64,000 nt of DNA, taken from positions 496,001 through 560,000 of the forward strand of contig JAGYXB010000698.1 of assembly GCA_022495005.1 (NCBI GenBank), written 5' to 3'. The stretch is from Rhyacophila brunnea. Its lineage: Eukaryota > Arthropoda > Insecta > Trichoptera > Rhyacophilidae. The notes under the pieces were generated by a model, which ran no database searches, was not told the origin of the DNA, and saw only the letters and a list, made by a program, of their open reading frames with translations. Below are positions 37,001 through 49,000 of this stretch, piece after piece (within the stretch, counting starts at the first letter, position 1; each line of letters begins with the position of its first letter). The translations under genes and the position numbers were made by a program.

Positions 37001-40000
37001 AAACAACTGGAAATAATGAACCTCACACTCTACAATCGCCTGACTCTCTCAATGTACCAAAGGTGTTAACCTCTCTTTCGTTAGAGAGAGAAAATACACT
37101 CCAGGAGGATGAACTTGCCGCAGATATAGAGTCGGACAACTCTATTATCAACAAGGATACGCCAATCGGTTCAAAAAGGCCGTTGACCAGTCCAACTGAT
37201 ATCAGCAGCGTATAATTTGAATTTGAAGATACAGTGAAAAAGAATGCAATCACACGCATTCCTGCACTCCAACAGACACCCAAAAAATCGAAAAAAGTAT
37301 CCACTGAGGATAAAAATGAACTGTTGCTACCTGCCAAGGAACATGTCGAAAGTAACCGTCATAGATTTCCCATGGACTATGAAACATTACTCAGTTTCTT
37401 TGTGAAAACACATGGAAATCCCAATACCGAAATGATTGCAAATGAATTTACTACTGATATAGAAGCTCTTAATAACATGCTCACGGAAATTTACAGTTAT
37501 TTAAAAGAACGCAGCATTAAAAGTCGCATAACAAGAATCAATAAAAGACTCAGTAATCCACTTTTGAAAGTTTCCAGTGAAGACGTTAGTTCGTTGGAAG
37601 GACAAGAAGAACAATAACATAATGCATAATTCCAGCAACAAAGATAACCAATTTATTCAATCTGATATACGTATTGTTTTCTGGAATACAAGAAGTATTC
37701 TTAATAGACTAGAGGAGCTTAGAGTGATGCTAGATGAAATTGATATTTTTATAGGCGTGGAAACATGGTTAAACGACACCATTTCTCACATAGTTATTAG
37801 GTTCCCAGGTTTTATGGTGCTTCGGCGAGACAAGACGTACGCCAGAGGAGGAGGTATAATTTTCATTATTAGAAATACTATAGCTTACAAAGCTATTAAC
37901 AACCTCATCATTCCGAACATATCCACTGAAGTTTTGGGCATTACACTGACTAACTTTAAAGATAAAATTAATATCATTGCAGTTTATAGGCCCCCCCAGC
38001 AATAGCGGAAATAATACAAATTTGTCGCTTCAGGAATGGGATCAAGTTTTTAGTAATACTCTATTAGATGATAAAACCATATTGGTGGGAGACTTCAATG
38101 CCCACAATGTCGCGTGTAACTGCAATAGAAATGATATTAATAGTTCTAGAATCATCTACACTTTAGCTGATTACGACTTAATTTTAATAAATAATAATAC
38201 TAAAACCCGTATTGATCTGCGACGAGGTACAAAATCAAATATTGATTTAGTTTTTGCTTCTCTTAATCTTCTACAACAGATTGTATTAAATATAGATGAA
38301 GACCCCTGGGGATCGGATCAATAACCAGTGCGTATTAACTTATCTGTACAAAAAGCAATATATTTCAAAAAGACTTTCAAGTTGCAGGCAATTGGGTTAA
38401 ATTTAAAAATACAATGGCGGGAAATATTAATGAATTCAAATCAGATTCTTTTCTCAGTTTAAGTTCAGTCTCGCAGTATAAATTCCTCATTAAAAAAAAT
38501 CACACAAGCAGTCACAGACTGCACCCCAAAAAAAAGGGAATAATCCCCAATTTCGCCATAGCAATCCAGTAGAATGATGGGATTCAGAGTGTGATAAGGT
38601 AAAGAGAAAAAGAAAAGCTGCCTTAAAAAAATGGGAATTTACCTTAGAATTTAAAGACTTAATTCAATACAAAAAGAATGCTAAAAAAACTTTTAAAAAG
38701 AAAAAGAGTGACTGCTTTCGAAAATTTGCAGAGACCATCAATTTTAGCACAGACCTTAAGTATACATGGGAAAAAGCAAAAATTTTTAAAAACAAATGGA
38801 TAAAAATTAGACCCGATAGTATTGAACAAAATATGCAAAATAAAGAGAAAATTGAAGCTGCTCTTGAAAAACTATGCCCACCGTGGGTTCCATGTAACCC
38901 TAACATTTTCCCTGTTACCAAAAAAACACGCTATTCCACACTCACTTTAGTTTCATAGAATTCAGCATAGCATTAAATTCTCGTCAACATAATTCCGCAC
39001 CTGGAACGGACGGGATAACGTATGAAGTCATTAATATGCTTCCCACTCCAATAAAACATATATTCCTTGACATTTTTAACCTCATGTTTCATAGCATGGA
39101 ATTCCCTGATGAATGGAAAAGCATACTAATACATTTTATTAATAAACCTAATTCGGATAGCTTAAGACCTATTGCACTGACCTCATGTGTCTGCAAAATC
39201 TTAGAAATCATGATTGCAAATAGATTTCGCTGGTGGCTGGAAAGAGAAAAAATTATCCCAGATACACAAACCGGATTCAGGAAAGGTTTTTCCTGTGCGG
39301 ATAACCTAACAAACGTTGCAATGTATATTGAAGAATCTTTTAATGAAAAAAAACATACGCTAGGTATTTTTTGGACGTGATTGGAGCCTTCAATAACGTT
39401 CAATCAGATATTCTCGTTGAAATATTGGCACAAATAGGGTGCCCCATTAAACTCGTTAAATTCTGTTTTTTCTTGTCTACGAGAGATTAATCTATACTAA
39501 TTCAAACATAGATCTCCCGAGGACGCTATATAAAGGCATTCCTCAAGGAGAAATTTTAAGTCCGCTGTTTTACATTATATACGTTAGCCACATTGTTCGC
39601 AATATACCGAAATCTATAACAGTCTCCCAATTTGCAGACGATATATCTTTGTTCCTTAAAACTAAAGACCCTAATCAGGATAAAAATACAATGGAATGTG
39701 CACTAGAAACAATTAGAAATAATCTATTTAAACTGGGTTTGGATCTATCTCCGGAGAAAACGGTATTTGTACATTTCAACAAAAACAAAATACTGCCGGG
39801 AGAACTTCAAATTAAATTGAATGATATGATGATTAAATCAACTTACTTAGCCAAATTTCTTGGTATTTATTTTGACTTCAAGCTTTCTATTGATAAACAT
39901 GTCAATTACATTGCCCAGAAACTCAATAGAGCCACCAACATTATAAAGTTCCTCAGAGGTACTTGGTGGGGGTCACACCCTTCTACTCTAATAACCTTCT

Positions 40001-43000
40001 ATAAAAGCTACATCAGATCCATAATGGACTATGGAAGCTATATTTACTTCCCAAAAAATAAAGGAGCAAAGCTACAGTTAGAACGACTACAGAACCAAGC
40101 TATCAGATTGGCTCTTGGCCTAAGGAAAAGTACCCCTACTAACATACTACTTGCCGAAGCTAAGATAACATTACTAGAAGAAAGATCTAAATTTCTATGT
40201 AAAAACTTCTTGGTAAAATGTATGTCAAATCGTACTTCTAATACGAGATGCAATGTCAACAGATTTCTACAAACAACTATAACGCGAGATCGTACTCCGA
40301 AGAGATTTCAAATTTTAAAAGAAAGTATTCAAGCTATAAATTGTATTGATCATCTGATTTTAAAAAGAGACTTCTACAACCTTTTAATTATACCTATGAA
40401 GATATTATATATAAAACGTTTTAACTAATACGAAAATAGGAATGGAGCTATCGCACTCCGACTCTCCCGACTTATTATTCAAGTCCAAATTAAGCAATCA
40501 AAATGTAGTCCAAATTTTTACGGATGGAAGCAAAATTCCCGATTCACCTTCAGTAGGTGTAGCAGTGTTCTTCCCCCAATACAACACGTCGGTTACCAAA
40601 AGTGTCCACAGATTCACTTTCATCTATACAGCAGAGTGCTTAGCCTTATGCGAAGCCACTAAAATTGCACTTAATTACAAAAATAAAAATATCAACAGTT
40701 TCACTGACTCCTTAAGTCTGATTCACTCGCTCGAAAATCCAAATTTCAACATCAAAACTAATGACTACATTCTTAATATTAGAACCAACATTTCCAAAAT
40801 TAGCAATAGTAACGAACACGGTACGAATATACAGATATACTGGATTCCAGCACATAAAGGAATTAATGGCAATGAAATTAATGGCAATGAAATTGCTGAT
40901 CAATTGGCAAAAAAATCTGTAAAATACCCATCAGAAAATATAAGAATTCCATACACAGATTTGAAAGCCCAGTTTAAACAAACAATGAGCGAAAACAACG
41001 GTAAATATTTAGAAAATCTTGGGAAAGAAAAGGGAACACACTACTATCAAAACTTTTATAGTAGATCTCCTAAAACTTGGTTTAGTAAACATTGTAAAAT
41101 AAAGCGAGATGTAATAGTGACAATAGCTAGAAGCAGGACAGGGCATTACAGTCTCAACGAATCATTGTACAAAATTAAAGTGGTAGATAGCCCTCAGTGT
41201 CAGTGTGGACATCCCACTCAAGATCTTAACCACATTGTCTGGCAATGTGATGCCTATGACCAGGAGAGAGAAGTGTTATTGAATAAGTTGGGAAAATGCA
41301 GGTTATACCCTCCTTTTACGATTAATTCGTTCCTGGCAAAACCAAATATTTCAGTTATGAAAATTGTACATGAATTTTTCCTAAAATGTAACGTAAATGT
41401 CTAGTGTATAGTGTAACAAAAATGTAATTCTGTATTATTAATAATGTAACTATTTATGCCTGTAGTTAAAAAAATGTATGTATACTTTTGTAAACCATTG
41501 TAAAGCAGAATAGCCTTCCATTCAGAGAAGAGCTGAATTGCTTCCAAATAAAGAAAAAAAATACTATCCTTCACCCTGGGAGTATTCAATAATGCTACCT
41601 ACTTACATGGAAACTAATGGTACTGTTCGGTTATACGGAATACAGCGGAGAACACATTTTGAAAATAGCCGATAAACTGGATTATTTGTTAGGTTAACCT
41701 AACCAAACCTAACCTAACCTAACCTAACCTAACCCAACCCATCCTAACCTAACCCAAACTAACCCAAACTAAAAAATAATCCAGTATATCGGGTATTTTC
41801 AAAATGTGTTTTCCGCTGTATTCCGTATAACCGAACAGTACCAACCTTATTAATTTAAAACAAATAAATTGTTTCCAATAATGTTTATGTATTATAAAAT
41901 ACGACCTGTTTAACTTTTTTGAAAAACCTCCACCACTCTTATTGTATTTTCACTATTCTTAATTTATAAATCAGTACCGCTGAGCATAACATTAATTATA
42001 TATGATATTGCATCTAAAGTATCATTTTATTTTTCAGAACCAATCGATATTTTAAGTGAACCAAGATGCCAAAGTATATTGACATCATGCGGCTAAAAAT
42101 CTTAAATTTCGTTTTCCTGACAATGTTTTTTTTCGTCGTAATGTGATAAGTAGGTAAGTAGGTTTTTTGGAACAGTTATTTAGTTACAATTATTTATCTT
42201 ATAGTATTTCACTGTTTAATTCATAACTTCTTCGTTTTTTTAAATCTAATGAATGCAATAATATTGTGACCGTATTATAGGTAGGCACTAATACTAGTTA
42301 TTACAAATGTCCACAATATATTGCGTCGTGGGTCCCAGGTTCGGTCCCAGTATGAGCCTAAGCAAGTGGCTGACATCCATTTCTCTTAAAAAAAATCTGT
42401 CAATACAAACCTCCACTCTGTGGAGGCCCATATGATCCTATTAGGATCGGACATGGTCGAAGAAGAAGATATAATAGTTTAGGTAGTACCCACTGGATAT
42501 TAGAGAACAACTAAATCGTAATTGATTGTACATATATATATGGACGTAGTTAAGCATGTTAGGAACTGCATTTTAGGAACTGTCATATAATTTGGCAGGT
42601 AACTATGCCCAGAATATAGAAACTCAAGAGATATTTTCTCCAATGATGAACTTGATTGTAATATTGCCATTAACATTAGAGTTGAGTTTGTATTGCGGTT
42701 TTGACTGCTGCAAGAGTCGGACCACAATACTAAGTTCTTCACATTGGGGAAAGTCCTGCTGTTATATGTTTGAGGAGGCAAGATCCCACCTCTTAGGCAC
42801 CTTTTCCAGCAATTCCTTCTATCCAAACATAGCCAAAACTTTTATTAATTTTGCCACTGTGAACCATAGTTGACGTTGCTAAAACAAATATTAGTGGCAA
42901 TACGAAGTAGTGTAAGTATTTTTTGCATGTTGTATGTTATGCATTCAGTTTTCGGAATATTTTTACGAACATTAAATTTAATCTTCTCGTATAAGGTTTT

Positions 43001-46000
43001 GGGATTTTTTTACCGAATCCATGTGTGCATTATTCAAGATTCAGTATGTTATTTTTTCAAAACTTCATTATAAATTTTTACTTCAAATGCGTCACAAATT
43101 GATTGAAAAATTGATTTTTTTGTAAAAAATACTTTTGTAAATTGCAAAAGTTACTGGTCGTATTACTTCCGACTTATACACATCATACATTTTTGATAAT
43201 GTCATATCTGGAGGTAGAAAATTAGCATTTGTCTTGCTTCGGCAATAATGCGAGACATATTTCAGTGGTTTTTCAATTTGATGGAAACTTTTTGAACATC
43301 CTCTACGGGGATTTTATTCATTCTACCTTGGTTTCGACCCTTCTGATCTAATAATGGAACGCTACTTGTTTTGTTTTTGCTCAGTGCTGTAGTTATCCTA
43401 TACAGGCTAATATTTAACGTCTTGCAGTACATCATGCGACAAATTCTTCTATTTGCGAGTGAATACATTCTCGTAAATTTCCTTTTTTCGTGTTTCTTGC
43501 GTATAGGCGTTTCTTGAGCTACTCTTATACCTGACGGGCAATATAAAGTGTCTGTAAATTATATGAACCCTGATTCCAAAAAAGCTCGAATTTACTACTC
43601 TTTTCTTCTTCACTGAGAATGTAATCACATCTGAGTATGAAATTACATTTGAAGTCGTTAATTTTTTAGCAGATTTCAAAACACCCTTATACTTGACGTA
43701 TAATTCGTTACGATTTACGGCTTTGCAAAGATTTCTTCCTTCTTCCCTTTTTAGGATGGCCAGTAATAAAATAATTTCGTCTCGTTTGGATGTCTTCGGA
43801 TATCGTTTGAAAATTCATTTGATTCAAACCTATGTCAGCATCATCAGCTAATGACGATGTGTGCGAACCGCAGCAAAGCATATAATCATCACCGGAATCT
43901 GCATCAACGTCGCTTTTATATATAAGTACTCTGAAATTATTCATTGCGGATAAAGTATCTACATATTATTATGGCACATTTATCGTCAATTGTCTAATAT
44001 GTACAAATAGTTAACATAATTTGCCTGATTTTCTATGTTGTCCATAGAAATTATTTTGTCATCTGTATTAAGATACCCTGAGACGTAATGCTGCTCTGAA
44101 AAAAAAGTTGAGATAACAGTAATTAGTATAAAATATATATTTATTGTTATGTACAAATTGTACAAAAATATATTTACCTGATTTCCATCATCGGTAGGCA
44201 TAAAAATCAATTATCCGGTTTTTTCACCCAGCCATTGAATCTGATTAATGTCGATTGCAATAGAATTATTCCCATTGTGGCTGTCATTATTTAATTTGTT
44301 TTATCACTATACACTAAACTAAAAATAATTTATTTTCCTCTGCTATACATATTAAATGAGAGTATTTTCGTGAAAACCTTATACAGAATTGGCAGTAGAC
44401 TAATTGGTCGATAGTTTTTCAGATCTTCAGTGTCTCCTTTCTAATGGAGAATAATAATGGAGGCATTTTTCCATGACTCTGGGATGTTCTCTTCGTGCAG
44501 ACAAGACGTGAACAGACGTTCGAGCACTTCGCTCACCGTCCTCCCGGCCCGTTTGAGAACATCGATAGTCAGCCCATCTTCTCCCGGGGCTTTCCCACTC
44601 TTCATGCACATTATAGCATATTCCACCTTTGTGGTAGTAGCCTCGGGAAGAGGATCTCCATATTCTCCGTTCACCGGAAGATCTGAATTGATGTCAGTGT
44701 CATCTTTGTATAGAGCGCTGTAAAACTCTACAACAGTGTCCAGTAGATGATCCCAGTTACGCACGATACTTCCATCTTGCGCTTTTAGTGTCGTGATCTT
44801 CCGTCTCCCTATTGACAGATGCTGCTTGTTCTTATGTTAGCTCCTTCCTGATGCAACAATTGATTCAACCACGTTCATATTGAACTTACGAAGATGTTCT
44901 CGTATGTTTTTATGTAGAGTTTTGCACAGCGTGGAATATTCGAGATCATTTGCAACTTGTTGCTCGCTTTTCGTACTCCTACGCAGTTTCATAAGATCCA
45001 ACGTTTCCTTTGAAAGTTTGCTTACTCGTTCAACCACAGCAGCAACTGTCTCTTCCGAAGATTCTATAATGATTTTTGTTATTGCCTCGGTGTTTTGTAG
45101 GGAGATGGGGTCATTTTCAGCCTGGAAAGCCGCTAGCCTGTTCTCCAGCTCTTGTTGGAATTCGACTCTGCTTCTCAAGCCTCTGCGGACTCTGGGCTTC
45201 TGCATCAGTTTGGATCTATATAAATACTCTCAAACTGTCTCTAAACAGTTCTAGATGAAAACCAACCAAGAGAGCAAGCCGGATTCAGAAGAGGCTACAG
45301 TACTATGGATCATATACAGGTCGTCAGAGAAATCATAGAGCGCTACCAAGAATACAAACTGCCATTATATCTTGGTTTTATAGACTATGAAAAGGCGTTT
45401 GATTCCATCAAAAAAATTTCAATTATAGACGCCCTTAGCAACCAAGGAATTTCCAGACACCACATAAACATATTAAACAGTATATACAGTGATGCCACAG
45501 CATGCGTGAAACTTCACAAACGGCCGTGTAAATTCCCCATTAACAAAGGTGTCCGGCAAGGTGATACCATTTCACCTAAACTATTCACCGCTACTCTTGA
45601 GGACTTATTTAGGAAACTCGATTGGGAGGAAAAAGGTGATTAATGGAGAGCACCTCACTCACCTGCGCTTTGCAGATGATATTGTTATACTCTCACAAGA
45701 CCCGAAAGACCTCCGAGGTAGAATGCAAGAACTCGCGGATGTCAGTCAAACGGTCAGTCTAAAGATAAATGTCTCAAAGACAAAAGTGATGAGGAACTGG
45801 TTTTCGGACCCTGCGATTATCTGTATTTCTGGCACCCAACTCAAGCAAGTCAGCAGCTACGTCTATCTCGGACAGCAGGTGTCCATAGACGGAAGCATGC
45901 ACGATGAAATTGCTCGAAGAACAAAGCTGGGATGGAGTGCTTTCGGACGTCTGAATAGTATCTTCAAGAGTGACCTATCATTATGTCTTAAGCGTATGGT

Positions 46001-49000
46001 GTTCAACCAATGTGTGCTACCCGTGCTCACGTATGACTGCGAGACGTGGACCCTCAACACGAGAGATGTCCAAAGGCTAAGAATCACACAGCGAGGCATG
46101 GAGAGGTGCATGTAACGTATAAACACGTCACCAAAAGAAACCATCAAATTAGTTTCTCAACTTGTAACATTCAACGGGCAACACTGATTCATGCCTGGCT
46201 GCAAGCAATTGACGGCCGGATTGGAGAAGGTGGGAGGGACGCGGGGGCAGTGGCAAGTTGCCGAGCCGGTCCGATGTTTCGTTCTCTTTCTACTTGTTAC
46301 AGTTGCGGGGTGCGCATGTCCGGTCTTGGGACGGGCGCGTCGGTCCGCCCGCGCATCAAAAATGGAGATACTCATACACCTGTGCCCTTCAGTGTTAAGT
46401 GCCGGTGGCATGGCTACCCAGGAAGTGTACCGAGAACCTGATAAAGGGAGGACTTAACAGGAGAACTCTCTAATCTCCGTCATGCATCCGCATGGCGGTC
46501 TCATGTAAATATGTGTTCATCATTATCATCATGTGTTGTATAGGGTAGGATTCATTGCTGGGGACGAAGATACTCATGTGAGGGTCTTCGTCCATTTATG
46601 TTTTTCATAAACCTTTGTATTTTCATCACTCGATCAATATCTTGCATTAAATGTTGCCGCGTCACGGCGTTCTAACTTTATTCTTCTTTCAATTATCAAC
46701 CTATAATCCCATCAAACACATGGTCTTTTGCAGCTGTTTCCCTCCCAAAGAAAATCTTGCTGGCGTCCACCCTGTTGGACGGAGGTACCTTAAAGGTTAG
46801 ATGAATCATGCAAACCTAACTCCAGACTCTTTGTGAGTCTGGGAATCCACGCCAAGGGAGATGCTTCCCGGCGTGGGTTTAGCTGCTCCGAATAGTGGCC
46901 GTATCCACTCCCTTTGATAAAGAGAATCTCATGCTCTACACCGGAAGGTGGCAAAGGCAGGTGGAGGTGAGAACGAGGTCGGCACGAGCAGAACCAGAAT
47001 TATAAGTCCGATAAAGGTAAAGTCATTAATCCTCATTTAAGTACAGTTATTACATATGAGTACCAGTCTTGTATGTAGGTAAGTATTTACTAATATTAAT
47101 ATAAAGTACTTTCAGTCCAATTTATGTTACAGCATGTTGGGCATCACGCGAAAGGACCGTAAGAGAAACGAATGGGTTAGGAAGCAGACAAGAGTACGCG
47201 ATGTAATAGACGTTGCCAAACAGCTGAAATGGAGATGGGCGGGGCACATTGCTCGCCGAGAGGACGGCCGGTGGACAAATGCCGTCATCCAATGGTACCC
47301 AAGGGGTACGAAACGGCCACAGGGTCGCCCTAAAAGCCGCTGGATTGACGAAATGGTAAAGTTCGGCGGAAATACGTGGCAGCGACCGACACAGGACCGA
47401 GAGAGTTGGAGAGAGCTTGGGGAGGCCTTCATCCAGCAGTGGATTGACCCCGGCTGATGATGATGATGATACATGTTAAATAAGTAAATTAAACAAATAC
47501 AAACAAGATCAGCGCCGTATTGAAAATAACAACATAACCTCACTTTTCATACGCTTGGACCACAAACAAACAAAATAATCGAGCTTAAACAATTTTGCAG
47601 TATACATCCATGTGGTTGGGATGTGTTCAGCAAAATTTGAAAGCGACATTCAATGTATCATTCTTGTATTGTAGAAAACATTCAACCCACTTGAACTTTT
47701 TCAGCAAAAAAAAATTTGTGTCTTTTATTCAAATGTAAAGACATTCAACCCACATGGATTTATTCTACAAATGAATTTGTATGGTAATTAATTTAATGTC
47801 AAAAAGAGCTGAAAGCGCTCAACCCACATGGATGGTTTAAGCGTGTTTTTTTGAACAATTACATGGTTGTGGGTTATAAAAAATGACCATATTTTTTTTT
47901 TGTGATATTCGTTGAGGTTGGATGTCTTCAGCAAATTGAAATTTCAGTGTGACTATCTTGAATATATGAATATCTCATTTTTGCAAAAATGTGGGTTGGT
48001 TGGCTTCTGCTTAACTACGTCCATATATGTGTGTGTAGTTGACAAATGAATTTATATTGTACGATTAGCTCATATACTTGATTATTTAATACCATAACTT
48101 TAAAATCTTCACATTCAAGGTGATACATTTCTGCAGAAAACTATGATATTTATAAATTTTTTGTGTGAATAAAACTTTATCTAAAAACTTTTATTACAAA
48201 GTATTAATGGTTTTCATTCATAGCTGCAATTGCTAAGTAAAAATGTGATGTTTTATAATATTATCAATAAAATTAACAACGGTACTTAACCTATAATTAA
48301 TTATTTGTAAGTACAACTTTTCTACTGCAGAGAGCAACACACATCAAATAAATTTTCATTCACATAAAAATAATATAATTTAATACAAAAATACAACACC
48401 GTTTACTTAATGGCTAAAATATGAGTGTTAAAACCATGTCACTTTATTTACCTCATTTCACCAACATACGTCAACGTTGGCGCTTCCATAAACCCGTTTC
48501 CCAATCCAAGGAGTGCATTGGCACAGAAGAGCGTGGTGACATTTTGGGCAAAGTACAGCATCAACCAAGCAATTACGTGAGGAATATTGACCACAAGCAG
48601 TGATCTCTTTCGGCCAAGTGGTTCCAATATCAGTCCTGACAAAATGCTTCCAATCGGCTGGAGAATAAGGTTGATACTACCTTTTAATATAAAAAATAAA
48701 AATAAAATTAAAACAAAAATTAATACAGCTCGTATAAATAAATTTAGCCTTCTACGAGATTATTTATTTTCTGTAATGTTTGTGGCTGTTTATTTTACAT
48801 AATATCACTGTATCCCAGTAAATTTTACCAAATAGATTACTATCGCTATGTGGTACATTAATTCTAAATATTTATGTCAATGTTTTTGGATTTGAGAAAA
48901 CTATTATAATATATAATTTATCCCAATAATATGTATGACTGATAAAAAACCAGTGTGTTTTTTTGTTACAATATTTGCTATCTGCTACATGATATAAGAA

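Larger units (their letters stand above)
36221..41574 (+). mobile_element. I-clade LINE with 12-bp target-site duplication
   Basis: ACTATCCTTCAC flanks the element exactly at 36221-36232 and 41563-41574; the element itself is 36233-41562 (5,330 bp). It contains a gag-like ORF1, an apurinic-type endonuclease, RT, RNase H and a C-terminal zinc knuckle, then AATAAA (41547-41552) and a short poly(A). It is near full length, antisense to the transporter, in intron 3 of copy B only. Confidence 0.95.
44358..47469 (+). mobile_element. RTE-like LINE with 5' inversion (twin priming)
   Basis: TACATATTAAAT (44346-44357) and TACATGTTAAAT (47470-47481) form a 12-bp target duplication with one mismatch. 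The 5' part is inverted (about 45230 down to 44358, minus strand) and the 3' part forward (about 45245-47469). The inverted piece ends at KVFTKIL, and the forward piece starts at LDENQPREQAGFR, the next segment of the same ORF. The 3' end is a short TGA repeat, as is usual for RTE-type LINEs. Nested in the TIR transposon. Confidence 0.88.
42542..48022 (-). mobile_element. 5.5-kb TIR transposon of the SDNCxGQNKN family, with nested LINE
   Basis: Perfect 15-bp terminal inverted repeats GGACGTAGTTAAGCA at 42542-42556 and, reverse complemented, at 48008-48022. The empty site is intact in copy A (CATATATATATGTGTGTAG near 16860), and an AT-repeat target duplication of up to 6 bp flanks the element. 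Right subterminal DNA holds several CAACCCACATGGAT-like repeats. Without the nested RTE LINE (44358-47469) and its target duplication the element would be about 2.4 kb. Confidence 0.85.

Noticed and set aside
46046..46457. Arg/Gly-rich open frames at 46046-46457
   Set aside because: They lie in the GC-rich 1-kb insert, on both strands, with no homology; composition alone explains them.
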